Shown here one piece after another: positions 1 to 8,492 of a DNA stretch of 19,793 nucleotides. Both the position numbers and the translations under genes were made by a program. This DNA is from Pseudanabaena sp. UBA1465 (GTDB lineage: Bacteria; Cyanobacteriota; Cyanobacteriia; Pseudanabaenales; Pseudanabaenaceae), in the NCBI GenBank assembly GCA_002325645.1, contig DCSN01000006.1:1-19793 (forward strand), given 5' to 3'. The notes below the pieces were generated by a model that saw nothing but the letters and a program-made list of their open reading frames with translations, had not been told where the DNA came from and did no database searches. Within the stretch, counting starts at the first letter, position 1. Each line of letters begins with the position of its first letter.

Positions 1-1878
1 GTTGCTCCTGGTGACGTTGCCACTAATGATGAAGGCTACATTTTTAGCGAAATCGTACCGATTCGTTATCGTCAAGAATGGGGTACAGCAACACCTGAAG
101 AAATTGACTATGTTGCGGTTTCACCCGTACAGATCATTTCGGTAGCAACATCGCTGATTCCTTTCCTTGAACATGATGATGCTAACCGCGCCCTCATGGG
201 ATCGAATATGCAACGTCAAGCGGTTCCCCTCTTGCGTCCTGAACGTCCCCTCGTTGGTACGGGTCTAGAAGCACAGGCAGCGCGTGACTCAGGGATGGTG
301 ATCGTCTCGCGAGTTACGGGTGAGGTTTCCTATGTATCCGCCGATGAAATTCGCGTTAAGGCTGATGATACTGGGCTTGAGAGCATCTACCGTCTGCAAA
401 AGTATCAGCGATCGAACCAAGACACCTGCTTAAATCAGCGTCCTCTGGTATGGGTTGGTGATACGGTCGTGGCTGGACAAGTGCTTGCTGATGGCTCAGC
501 AACGGAAGGCGGTGAAATTGCCCTCGGTCAGAACATTCTGGTTGCCTACATGCCTTGGGAAGGCTACAACTACGAGGACGCAATCTTAATTAATGAACGA
601 CTCGTAATTGATGACGTTTACACCTCAATTCACGTTGAAAAGTACGAAATCGAAGCGCGTCAAACTAAATTGGGTCCTGAAGAAATCACCCGCGAAATTC
701 CTAACGTTGGTGAAGATTCTCTGCGTAACCTTGATGAGCAGGGCATTATCCGCATCGGTGCTTGGGTAAGTTCTGGAGAAATTCTGGTTGGTAAAGTCAC
801 ACCTAAGGGTGAATCCGATCAGCCGCCTGAAGAAAAACTCTTGAGAGCAATTTTTGGTGAAAAGGCTCGTGATGTTCGTGACAACTCTTTGCGCGTTCCT
901 AACGGTGAAAAGGGCCGTGTTGTCGATGTCCGCGTATTTACCCGCGAACAGGGCGATGAGTTACCTCCAGGGGCAAACATGGTTGTCCGTGTTTACGTCG
1001 CTCAAAAGCGCAAAATCCAAGTCGGCGACAAGATGGCAGGTCGTCACGGTAATAAGGGAATTATTTCTCGCATTTTGCCGAAAGAAGATATGCCTTACTT
1101 ACCCGATGGCACACCTCTTGACATCGTGTTGAACCCTCTGGGCGTACCTTCACGGATGAACGTCGGACAGGTGTTTGAGTGTTTGCTCGGTTGGGCTGCG
1201 GAAAACTTGAATTCGCGCTTTAAAATCGTTCCTTTCGATGAAATGTACGGCGAAGAAGCTTCTCGCGAGTTAGTACATGGTCAGCTAGAACATGCTCGCA
1301 AGCATACTGGCAAGGACTGGATCTTCAATGATGGATTCCCAGGTAAATTGACCGTTTATGACGGGCGTACTGGTGAGCCATTCGATCAGCCTGTGACCGT
1401 TGGTAAAGCCTATATGCTGAAACTAGTTCACCTTGTCGATGACAAAATCCATGCGCGATCGACAGGTCCTTACTCACTGGTTACGCAGCAGCCCCTCGGT
1501 GGTAAAGCTCAGCAAGGCGGTCAGCGCTTTGGAGAAATGGAAGTATGGGCGTTGGAAGCATTCGGTGCAGCCTATATTCTCCAAGAACTTCTTACCGTTA
1601 AGTCTGACGATATGACAGGACGGAACGAAGCTCTCAATGCGATCGTTAAAGGTCATGCCATCCCTCGCCCTGGCACTCCTGAATCCTTCAAGGTATTGGT
1701 ACGCGAACTGCAATCCCTCTGTTTAGATGTTTCAGTACATAAGCTGTCGGAAGACGGCAGTAACCAAGATACTGAAGTTGATCTAATGGTGGATGTTGGT
1801 TCTCGCCGCACCCCTAGTCGCCCAACCTACGAGTCAATCTATCGAGGCGACATTAACTTTGATGAGGATGATGACTAA
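1..1878 (+). CDS. rpoB: RNA polymerase beta subunit, 3' part (5' end outside window)
   Basis: The reading frame is open from base 1 to the TAA-adjacent stop at 1876-1878, giving 625 residues of the C-terminal part of beta. Cyanobacterial RpoB is roughly 1100 residues (from memory), so nearly half the protein lies upstream of the window. The motif QVGDKMAGRHGNKG is visible; its lysines at partial residues 344 and 352 match the active-site pair known as K1065/K1073 in E. coli. Other recognisable blocks are RALMGSNMQRQAVPLL, the GYNYEDAILINERL block, and the clamp-connecting C-terminus with GGKAQQGGQRFGEMEVWALEAFGAA. The protein ends in an acidic tail (DINFDEDDD). It forms the catalytic centre together with RpoC1 and RpoC2 encoded downstream. 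The gene order rpoB-rpoC1-rpoC2 is typical of cyanobacteria. Confidence 0.98.
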   Translation, partial: VAPGDVATNDEGYIFSEIVPIRYRQEWGTATPEEIDYVAVSPVQIISVATSLIPFLEHDDANRALMGSNMQRQAVPLLRPERPLVGTGLEAQAARDSGMVIVSRVTGEVSYVSADEIRVKADDTGLESIYRLQKYQRSNQDTCLNQRPLVWVGDTVVAGQVLADGSATEGGEIALGQNILVAYMPWEGYNYEDAILINERLVIDDVYTSIHVEKYEIEARQTKLGPEEITREIPNVGEDSLRNLDEQGIIRIGAWVSSGEILVGKVTPKGESDQPPEEKLLRAIFGEKARDVRDNSLRVPNGEKGRVVDVRVFTREQGDELPPGANMVVRVYVAQKRKIQVGDKMAGRHGNKGIISRILPKEDMPYLPDGTPLDIVLNPLGVPSRMNVGQVFECLLGWAAENLNSRFKIVPFDEMYGEEASRELVHGQLEHARKHTGKDWIFNDGFPGKLTVYDGRTGEPFDQPVTVGKAYMLKLVHLVDDKIHARSTGPYSLVTQQPLGGKAQQGGQRFGEMEVWALEAFGAAYILQELLTVKSDDMTGRNEALNAIVKGHAIPRPGTPESFKVLVRELQSLCLDVSVHKLSEDGSNQDTEVDLMVDVGSRRTPSRPTYESIYRGDINFDEDDD

Positions 1879-1903
1879 TCAATAGCAATCATAGCTAAGA
1901 CAG

Positions 1904-1937
1904 ACAAGGGGCTTCAGCCCCTTGTTACTAATTTTTT
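1904..1937 (+). terminator. rpoB-rpoC1 intercistronic hairpin (attenuator-like)
   Basis: A perfect 9-bp stem, ACAAGGGGC (1904-1912) with GCCCCTTGT (1917-1925), has a TTCA loop and is followed after six bases by a run of six T (1932-1937). It has the form of an intrinsic terminator but lies inside an operon whose next gene must be expressed. Partial termination or an RNA processing/stability site is more likely than a full stop. Confidence 0.6.
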
Positions 1938-1969
1938 AACCAAGCAATCAATTAAGGACGTTGTAACGT

Positions 1970-4006
1970 ATGGCGAAAGTGGAACAGCGATTTGACTATG
2001 TCAAGATTGGCTTGGCATCACCCGATCGCATTCGTAAATGGGGCGAACGTGTTCTACCAAATGGCAGTTTGGTTGGTGAAGTCACAAAACCTGAAACAAT
2101 TAACTACCGCACATTAAAGCCAGAAATGGATGGCTTATTTTGTGAGCGCATTTTTGGTCCTGCTAAAGACTGGGAATGTCATTGTGGTAAATATAAGCGT
2201 GTGCGCCATCGTGGTATTGTTTGCGAGCGCTGCGGTGTAGAAGTTACGGAGTCAAGAGTACGCCGTCACCGCATGGGCTTTATTAAGTTAGCCGCTTCAG
2301 TTACCCATGTGTGGTATCTCAAGGGTATTCCTAGCTATATGGCAACCCTGCTCGATATGCCTTTGCGTGATGTCGAACAAATTGTTTACTTTAACGCCTA
2401 CGTTGTGCTCAATCCTGGAGTTGAAACTGAAGTAGATGGGGTTGTTGTATCCGTCAATAGCCGTGAGATTCGGATTCGGGGCATTGATGGGGTAGAACGC
2501 TCTCACTTGCTACATCCGAAGCATTTGCCATCTGTTCATGAGAATCAAGTGGTTGAAGCTGGTGAGGCGATCGCCAGTGCCTACAATCTCTCTTATAAAC
2601 AGCTATTGACTGAAGATCAGTGGATTGATCTCGAAGATCAAATTTATGCGGAGGATACTGTCTTAGATGGCATTGAAGTTGGTATTGGTGCTGAAGCAAT
2701 TAAGCAATTATTGCAGAATATTAATCTTGAGAAAGAAGCTGAGCGCCTCCGCACTGATATTGAAAATTCTAAAGGTCAAAAACGCGCCAAATTAATCAAA
2801 CGTTTGCGTGTGGTTGATAACTTTGTGGCGACTGGTTCTAAACCTGACTGGATGGTATTAGATGTCATTCCTGTGATTCCGCCTGACTTGCGCCCAATGG
2901 TGCAGCTTGACGGTGGGCGTTTCGCCACCAGCGACTTGAATGATCTCTACCGTCGTGTGATCAACCGTAATAACCGTCTGGCGCGTTTACAAGAAATTCT
3001 GGCTCCTGAAATTATTGTCCGCAACGAAAAGCGGATGTTGCAAGAAGCCGTGGATGCTTTGATCGATAACGGTCGTCGTGGTCGTACGGTAGTTGGCGCA
3101 AATAATCGTCCCCTCAAATCCCTCTCCGATATTATCGAAGGTAAACAAGGTCGTTTCCGTCAAAACTTGCTTGGTAAACGGGTTGACTATTCAGGTCGTT
3201 CGGTTATCGTGGTCGGACCTAACCTCAAGATTCACCAATGCGGTTTGCCTAAGGAAATGGCGATCGAGCTATTCCAACCCTTTGTAATTCACCGCTTGAT
3301 CAAAATAGGTTTGGTAAATAATATCAAGGCTGCCAAAAAACTGATTCAGCGTAATGATCCCGCCGTTTGGGACGTGCTGGAAGATGTGATTCGTGAACAC
3401 CCCGTCATGCTCAACCGCGCTCCGACGCTACATAGACTAGGTATTCAAGCTTTTGAGCCATTGCTGGTTAGTGGTCGTGCGATTCAATTACATCCCCTTG
3501 TATGTCCTGCCTTTAACGCCGACTTTGATGGCGATCAAATGGCGGTTCACGTTCCTCTATCCATTGAGGCTCAAGCTGAAGCACGTCTATTGATGTTGGC
3601 TTCTAACAACATCCTTTCCCCTGCAACAGGTCGTCCAATTGTCACGCCTAGCCAAGATATGGTTTTAGGTTGTTACTACCTCACCACCGAAAATCCCTAT
3701 ACACAAAGGGGTGAAGGACGTTACTTTGCTAATTTCAATGATGTTGTGATGGCCTACGAACAGAAGGAAATTGATATCCATTCCAATGTATGGGTACGCT
3801 TTGAGGGCATCATTGAAGGTCAGGGCGAGGAGAAGGATAACGAAGAACCAAAAGTCACTGTTTTAGAGGATGGTACTAAGGTTAAGGAATTTCCATTCCG
3901 TCGCATTCGCGAAGATGCTGAAGGTGGATTGATTTCGCAGTATGTCAAAACTACCCCTGGGCGCGTAATTTTCAATCAGGCAATTTACGCATCACTGGCT
4001 AGCTGA
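1970..4006 (+). CDS. rpoC1: RNA polymerase gamma subunit (N-terminal half of beta')
   Basis: This 678-residue protein is the N-terminal part of beta', which cyanobacteria encode as a separate gene. The zinc ribbon has Cys70, Cys72, Cys85 and Cys88. The catalytic NADFDGDQ motif lies at residues 516-523, with Asp518, Asp520 and Asp522 binding the active-site magnesium. The highly conserved NLLGKRVDYSGRSV and REHPVMLNRAPTLHRLGIQAFEP blocks are present. The usual cyanobacterial length is about 625 residues (from memory). The excess is explained by an insertion at about residues 151-205, placed between the YVVLNPG and LSYKQLLTEDQW segments that are adjacent in other beta' proteins. ATG 1970 is preceded by AAGGA at 1954-1958. 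The spacer from rpoB is 91 bases and holds a hairpin. Confidence 0.97.
   Translation: MAKVEQRFDYVKIGLASPDRIRKWGERVLPNGSLVGEVTKPETINYRTLKPEMDGLFCERIFGPAKDWECHCGKYKRVRHRGIVCERCGVEVTESRVRRHRMGFIKLAASVTHVWYLKGIPSYMATLLDMPLRDVEQIVYFNAYVVLNPGVETEVDGVVVSVNSREIRIRGIDGVERSHLLHPKHLPSVHENQVVEAGEAIASAYNLSYKQLLTEDQWIDLEDQIYAEDTVLDGIEVGIGAEAIKQLLQNINLEKEAERLRTDIENSKGQKRAKLIKRLRVVDNFVATGSKPDWMVLDVIPVIPPDLRPMVQLDGGRFATSDLNDLYRRVINRNNRLARLQEILAPEIIVRNEKRMLQEAVDALIDNGRRGRTVVGANNRPLKSLSDIIEGKQGRFRQNLLGKRVDYSGRSVIVVGPNLKIHQCGLPKEMAIELFQPFVIHRLIKIGLVNNIKAAKKLIQRNDPAVWDVLEDVIREHPVMLNRAPTLHRLGIQAFEPLLVSGRAIQLHPLVCPAFNADFDGDQMAVHVPLSIEAQAEARLLMLASNNILSPATGRPIVTPSQDMVLGCYYLTTENPYTQRGEGRYFANFNDVVMAYEQKEIDIHSNVWVRFEGIIEGQGEEKDNEEPKVTVLEDGTKVKEFPFRRIREDAEGGLISQYVKTTPGRVIFNQAIYASLAS
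2420..2584 (+). other. RpoC1 lineage-specific insertion, barrel-sandwich-like
   Basis: Residues about 151-205 of RpoC1 interrupt a segment that in E. coli beta' reads straight from YVVIEGG into the TNLERQQILTEEQY block. The inserted stretch has two halves. The first is a beta-rich VDGVVVSVNSREIRIRGIDG. The second ends in VVEAGEAIA, the hydrophobic-x-x-G-x-x-hydrophobic-A pattern of lipoyl-like or sandwich-barrel hybrid motifs. Thermus beta' carries sandwich-barrel hybrid domains at about this position (from memory). The fold assignment is an inference from the pattern alone. Confidence 0.6.
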
Positions 4007-4010
4007 GTGT

Positions 4011-4043
4011 TAAGAGAAACAGTGCTTTGTGCTGTTTCTCTTA
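4011..4043 (+). repeat. rpoC1-rpoC2 intercistronic palindrome
   Basis: The stem TAAGAGAAACAG (4011-4022) pairs with CTGTTTCTCTTA (4032-4043). The inner bases TGC/GTG extend it by two wobble pairs and one C-G pair to a TTT triloop (4026-4028). No T run follows. It fills the middle of an 86-base spacer and belongs to the triloop palindrome group described in the findings. Confidence 0.65.
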
Positions 4044-4092
4044 CATCATAAAAATTTGAACTAATTACAAGATTATTTAATAGCTTAATACC

Positions 4093-7000
4093 ATGGCAGA
4101 TTTCACGATTAGCAACACGGATTCGCCTGAAGAAAAGAAGCCTCAACGCTTTATTAACCGCACCATTGACAAGGGGCAATTGAAAAAGCTGATTGCTTGG
4201 GCTTTTACCCACTATGGAACTACTAGCGCTGCTAATGTTGCTGACCAACTGAAGGCGTTAGGTTTTCGCTATGCAACTCAGGCTGGGGTATCGATTAGTA
4301 TTGATGACTTGCAAGTACCTGCTAGTAAGAAAGCATTGCTAGCGGCGGCGGAGCAAGAGATTGAAGAAACCGCTAACCGTTATGTCCGAGGCGAAATTAC
4401 GGAAGTAGAACGTTTCCAAAAGGTAATTGATACATGGAACGTCACTAACGAAAACCTCAAGGATGAGGTGGTGAAAAACTTTAAGAAGAATAACCCGCTT
4501 AACTCTGTGTACATGATGGCGTTCTCTGGAGCGCGGGGTAATATCTCGCAGGTGCGTCAGCTAGTCGGTATGCGTGGTTTGATGGCTGATCCTCAAGGGG
4601 AAATCATCGATTTACCGATTAAAACGAATTTCCGTGAAGGGCTGACGGTTACTGAATATATTATTTCCTCTTACGGTGCGCGGAAAGGACTGGTGGATAC
4701 GGCGCTAAGAACGGCTGACTCTGGATACCTCACCCGTCGTCTGGTAGACGTATCACAGGATGTGATCGTTCGCGAAAATGATTGCGGTACTACTCGCGGC
4801 ATTAGGCTTAAGGCAATGCGTGATGGCGAAAAGACCTTAATTAAGCTGTCCGATCGCCTATTTGGTCGCGTGGCTGCTGAAGATATTGTCGATCCACAGA
4901 CTGGCGAGGTCATCGTCATGCGTAACCAAGAGATTTCGGAAGAGCTTTCCTTGGCAGTTCAAAAGGCTGGCGTTGAAGAAGTCTGTGTTCGCTCAGCCTT
5001 TACCTGTGAATCGACGCGATCGGTTTGTCAAATGTGCTATGGCTGGAGCTTGGCTCATGCGGAATTAGTAAACATCGGTGAAGCCGTTGGAATTATCGCC
5101 GCGCAGTCCATTGGTGAACCTGGTACACAGCTAACCATGCGGACATTCCACACGGGTGGTGTATTTACTGGGGAAGTTGCTGAACAACAACGCGCCCCCC
5201 ATGATGGCACGATTAAGTACAGTAAGAAGTTGAAGGTTCGCCCCATGCGTACCCGTCACGGTGAAGATGCGTTCATCGTTGAATCCAATGGTGATTTCAC
5301 CCTTGAAAGTTCTGAAGGTAAGCGCGTTTACGCCGTTACCCAAGGTTCGACTTTATTGGTAAGTGATGGACAGAAGGTAACTCCAAATCAATTAATGGCT
5401 GAGGTGTCTATCACAGGTAAGACTTCCCGTAAGACTACGGAAAAAGCAACCAAGGCGCTCAATACTGGCTTGGCTGGTGAAGTATTGTTCTCGGATCTGG
5501 CGATCGAAGAGAAGAAAGACCGTCAAGGCAACACCAGTTATGTCGCTCGTGGTGAAAAAGGTCGGGTTTGGGTCTTGGCGGGTGAAGTGTATAATCTGCC
5601 CCCAGGTGCTGAGCCAACTGTGAAGAATGAATCTCAAGTCCACGAAGGTGATGTTTTAGCGGAAACTCGTTTGATCACTGAGCATGGTGGTGTGGTGCGT
5701 CTGAGCGAAGAAGACAGCCGACATAACCGTGAGGTGGAAATTATTACTGCTTCGGTAATTCTTGATCAGGCGATCGTTAAAGAAGAGAGCTATCAGGGGC
5801 GTGAGCATTATGTGCTGGAAACTCAGGGCGGTCAAAGCTTCTCCCTCAAGGCTTCCCCTGGAACTAAACTAACTAATAATCAGGTGGTTGCGGAACTAAT
5901 TGATGATACTTATCACACGAAGAGTGGCGGTATCATCAAGTTTGCGGGTGTAGAAGTCGCTAAGCGTAGCAAGGGCAAACAGGGCTATGAGGTCGTCAAG
6001 GGCGGCACATTGCTTTGGGTTCCTGAAGAAACCCATGAAGTTAACAAAGATGCTTCGCTGTTGATGGTGGAAGAAAACCAGTTTATCGAAGCTGGTACTG
6101 AAGTTGTTAAGGATATCTTCAGCCAAACCGCAGGTGTGGTTGAAGTATTCCAAAAGAACGATATTTTGCGCGAAATTGTGATCAAACCAGGGGATTTACA
6201 CTTGGTTGATGATCCACAAACAGCGATACAAAAGAATGGTTCTTTGGCTTACCCTGGTACAGAAATCATGCCAGGTCTGACATCGACTGAATTGCGTTAT
6301 GTCGAATATTTGGATTCGACTGAGGGGCCTGCATTACTTTTGCGTCCCGTAGAAGAGTACCAAGTTCCTGATGTACCTACGGTTCCTAGCCAAGAGTCGG
6401 TTAACCAAGAAGGTCGTTCGATTGGTTTACGGGCTGTGCAACGGATTCCTTATAAGGATGGCGATCGCGTTAAGGCGATCGACAGCGTTGAGCTTCTCAA
6501 AACCCAGTTATTGCTAGAAGTTGATACCGATGCGCCTCAACTGGCTGCCGATATCGAGTTTATTCCTAACGACAAAGACCCTGGTAGCTTGCGTTTGCAA
6601 TTAGTAATTCTCGAATCTCTTGTGATCCGTCAAGATACCTCTGGCGATCCTGCCCATAGCAACTCGCGGACTCGTCTGCTCGTAAATGATGGCGATCGCA
6701 TTGACCCTGGTGCAGTTGTTGCTCGTACCGAAATCCTCTGCAAACGTGCGGGACAAATTCGCGGTATTCGCCAAGGCTCGGAAGTAGTCCGCCGCTTACT
6801 CGTAGTCACTGAAGCTGATTGCATTACTACCGATTGTCCAAACCCAAGTGTAAAATCTGGCGATCTTTTAAGAGCGGGTGACGAAATTGGCGCAGGGGTA
6901 ATTACTGAAGAATCAGGTCAAGTACTCAAGGTGGAAGATGGCAAGGTGGTCTTCCGTATCGGTCGTCCTTACCTCGTCTCTCCTGGGGCATTGTTGCAAA

Positions 7001-8070
7001 TCCATGACGCTGACCTTGTGCAACGGGGTGACAACATCGCCTTGCTGGTATTTGAACGGGCGAAAACGGGAGACATTATCCAAGGTCTACCTCGGATTGA
7101 AGAACTGCTCGAAGCGCGTAAGCCTAAGGAAATGTGTGTGCTTGCCCGTACCGCAGGTACTGCTCAAGTTACTTACGATTCTGACGATAATCCTGAAGTT
7201 AAGATTCTTGGTGATGACGGCGTATTAGATGATGACTATTCCTTTAATGCGGGTCAGAGTGTGATCATCTCCGATGGTCAAAAAGTCTTGGCAGGTGAAG
7301 CGATTACCGATGGTCCCGCCAATCCCCATGACATTCTCGACATTTACTTCCATGCTTACAAGGAATCCCTTGGCGTTCGTCAGGCGGCCCTCATTGGTTT
7401 ACAGAAGGTACAAGAGTTCTTGATGAACGAAGTTCAATCGGTATACCAATCTCAGGGTGTTGATATTTCCGATAAGCACATTGAAGTCATCGTCAAGCAG
7501 ATGACCTCCAAGGTACGCATCGAGGATGGCGGTGATACCACTCGTTTGCCAGGTGAACTTGTGGAACTGCATCAAGTTGAGCAAATCAACGAAGCGATGG
7601 ATATCACGGGTGGCGCACCTGCGGACTATACGCCTGTATTGATGGGTATTACCAAGGCAAGTTTGAACACCGATAGCTTTATCTCGGCAGCTAGTTTCCA
7701 AGAAACTACTCGTGTGCTAACTGAGGCGGCGATCGAAGGTAAATCTGACTGGTTGCGTGGTCTGAAAGAGAACGTAATTATCGGTCGTCTGATTCCTGCG
7801 GGTACTGGCTTCAATGCTTACGATACGCCAGTCGTCGATGTGGATAATGGCTATGAGCCAGATGTTGGCTATAACGAAGAAGCGGATGATGTGATCATTG
7901 ATGACAATACTGCTCGTAATTATCAAATCATTGAGCCTCGCATTGAACCAATCCGCGTGATTGATAAGCCTCGGAGTCGTCGCAGCTTTGACGATGAGCT
8001 AGTGGATGATGATGTGGAATTTGATGATGACGATGATGACGATGACGATGATTTCGATGATGAGGATTAA
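4093..8070 (+). CDS. rpoC2: RNA polymerase beta' C-terminal half (RpoC2) with large SI3 insertion
   Basis: This 1325-residue protein is the C-terminal part of beta'. It starts with the FINRTIDKGQLKKLIAWAFTHYGT block. The second zinc site uses Cys298, Cys305, Cys312 and Cys315. The bridge-helix and trigger-loop start follows: GIIAAQSIGEPGTQLTMRTF, then HTGG. From about residue 350 to 990 lies a long series of beta-rich modules with recurring G-x-V/hydrophobic and V-x-x-G-x-x-(I/V/L) patterns. This is the giant cyanobacterial SI3 insertion in the trigger loop, built of sandwich-barrel hybrid repeats. The trigger-loop return is TGDIIQGLPRIEELLEARKP. The C-terminus is an extreme acidic tail with ten consecutive Asp. 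ATG 4093 has no clear Shine-Dalgarno sequence. A strong terminator begins 8 bases after the stop. Confidence 0.97.
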   Translation: MADFTISNTDSPEEKKPQRFINRTIDKGQLKKLIAWAFTHYGTTSAANVADQLKALGFRYATQAGVSISIDDLQVPASKKALLAAAEQEIEETANRYVRGEITEVERFQKVIDTWNVTNENLKDEVVKNFKKNNPLNSVYMMAFSGARGNISQVRQLVGMRGLMADPQGEIIDLPIKTNFREGLTVTEYIISSYGARKGLVDTALRTADSGYLTRRLVDVSQDVIVRENDCGTTRGIRLKAMRDGEKTLIKLSDRLFGRVAAEDIVDPQTGEVIVMRNQEISEELSLAVQKAGVEEVCVRSAFTCESTRSVCQMCYGWSLAHAELVNIGEAVGIIAAQSIGEPGTQLTMRTFHTGGVFTGEVAEQQRAPHDGTIKYSKKLKVRPMRTRHGEDAFIVESNGDFTLESSEGKRVYAVTQGSTLLVSDGQKVTPNQLMAEVSITGKTSRKTTEKATKALNTGLAGEVLFSDLAIEEKKDRQGNTSYVARGEKGRVWVLAGEVYNLPPGAEPTVKNESQVHEGDVLAETRLITEHGGVVRLSEEDSRHNREVEIITASVILDQAIVKEESYQGREHYVLETQGGQSFSLKASPGTKLTNNQVVAELIDDTYHTKSGGIIKFAGVEVAKRSKGKQGYEVVKGGTLLWVPEETHEVNKDASLLMVEENQFIEAGTEVVKDIFSQTAGVVEVFQKNDILREIVIKPGDLHLVDDPQTAIQKNGSLAYPGTEIMPGLTSTELRYVEYLDSTEGPALLLRPVEEYQVPDVPTVPSQESVNQEGRSIGLRAVQRIPYKDGDRVKAIDSVELLKTQLLLEVDTDAPQLAADIEFIPNDKDPGSLRLQLVILESLVIRQDTSGDPAHSNSRTRLLVNDGDRIDPGAVVARTEILCKRAGQIRGIRQGSEVVRRLLVVTEADCITTDCPNPSVKSGDLLRAGDEIGAGVITEESGQVLKVEDGKVVFRIGRPYLVSPGALLQIHDADLVQRGDNIALLVFERAKTGDIIQGLPRIEELLEARKPKEMCVLARTAGTAQVTYDSDDNPEVKILGDDGVLDDDYSFNAGQSVIISDGQKVLAGEAITDGPANPHDILDIYFHAYKESLGVRQAALIGLQKVQEFLMNEVQSVYQSQGVDISDKHIEVIVKQMTSKVRIEDGGDTTRLPGELVELHQVEQINEAMDITGGAPADYTPVLMGITKASLNTDSFISAASFQETTRVLTEAAIEGKSDWLRGLKENVIIGRLIPAGTGFNAYDTPVVDVDNGYEPDVGYNEEADDVIIDDNTARNYQIIEPRIEPIRVIDKPRSRRSFDDELVDDDVEFDDDDDDDDDDFDDED

Positions 8071-8077
8071 TTAATTT

Positions 8078-8108
8078 AAAGAGGGTTCGCTGGCGCGAAC
8101 CCTCTTTT
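8078..8108 (+). terminator. intrinsic terminator of the rpoBC1C2 operon
   Basis: A perfect 13-bp stem, AAAGAGGGTTCGC (8078-8090) with GCGAACCCTCTTT (8095-8107), has a TGGC loop and ends in TTTT. It starts 8 bases after the rpoC2 stop. A-tract and T-tract flank both sides, so it could work in both directions. Confidence 0.9.
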
Positions 8109-8114
8109 ATGAAG

Positions 8115-8155
8115 AAAAATCTGAAAGTCTTGCTTTGTAACACTTTTAGATTTTT
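8115..8155. repeat. imperfect 19-bp palindrome with TTT triloop
   Basis: Bases 8115-8133 pair with 8137-8155, with one C-C mismatch and two wobble pairs around a TTT loop. The right arm contains AACACTTTTA, which is also in the palindrome at 9723-9771. This suggests that the two are diverged copies of one dispersed repeat. It lies between the rpoC2 terminator and the presumed purS promoter. Confidence 0.7.
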
Positions 8156-8184
8156 GTCGGTTCGCCTTTGAGCCCAGAACGCTG

Positions 8185-8190
8185 TAAAAT
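8185..8190 (+). promoter_or_regulatory. candidate -10 box for purS operon
   Basis: TAAAAT lies 26 bases before the purS ATG, after the upstream terminator, so a promoter is expected here. No convincing -35 box is seen at the right distance. The call rests on position and one hexamer only. Confidence 0.3.
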
Positions 8191-8216
8191 TAGACCTAAT
8201 TACGATCGCAGCAAGC

Positions 8217-8468
8217 ATGAAGTACCAAGCCCGTATATTTGTTACCCTCCGTCCATCAGTACTCGATCCCGCAGGCACGGCTGTCCAGTCAGCCCTTAAG
8301 CAAATGGACTACCACGTTGACTCAGTTCGCATCGGTAAGTATGTAGAAATCATTCTTGATGCTGATAATGAAGCTGAAGCATCTCAAAAATTAGATGAAG
8401 CTGCCGATAAGCTATTGGCAAATCCTGTCATCGAAAATTATCGCGTTGAATTAACCCCGATCGCCTAG
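8217..8468 (+). CDS. purS: phosphoribosylformylglycinamidine synthase subunit PurS
   Basis: This 83-residue protein is the small PurS subunit. It bridges PurL and PurQ in the three-part FGAM synthetase, which converts FGAR to FGAM using glutamine and ATP in de novo purine synthesis. The N-terminus MKYQARIFVTLRPSVLDPAG and the central block VRIGKYVEIILDADNEAEA match the family's beta-alpha-beta core, and the length is typical. purQ follows 24 bases downstream on the same strand. No purL is in the window, so the synthetase subunit is encoded elsewhere. The gene begins a transcription unit after the rpoC2 terminator. Confidence 0.96.
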   Translation: MKYQARIFVTLRPSVLDPAGTAVQSALKQMDYHVDSVRIGKYVEIILDADNEAEASQKLDEAADKLLANPVIENYRVELTPIA

Positions 8469-8492
8469 GAATTAAATATAGGAATTGACAAT

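Noticed and set aside
4850..5350. Several frames opposite and within rpoC2, rpoB and rpoC1
   Set aside because: All lie inside strongly conserved polymerase genes and show no features of their own.
7990..8067. GAT/GAC tract as a CRISPR or tandem-repeat array
   Set aside because: The unit is a trinucleotide in frame with rpoC2 and there are no spacers.
7928..8278. Minus-strand frame opposite the rpoC2 end and purS start with a His/Arg-rich stretch
   Set aside because: The His-rich composition is the antisense image of the GAT/GAC repeat; it overlaps two sound genes and a terminator.
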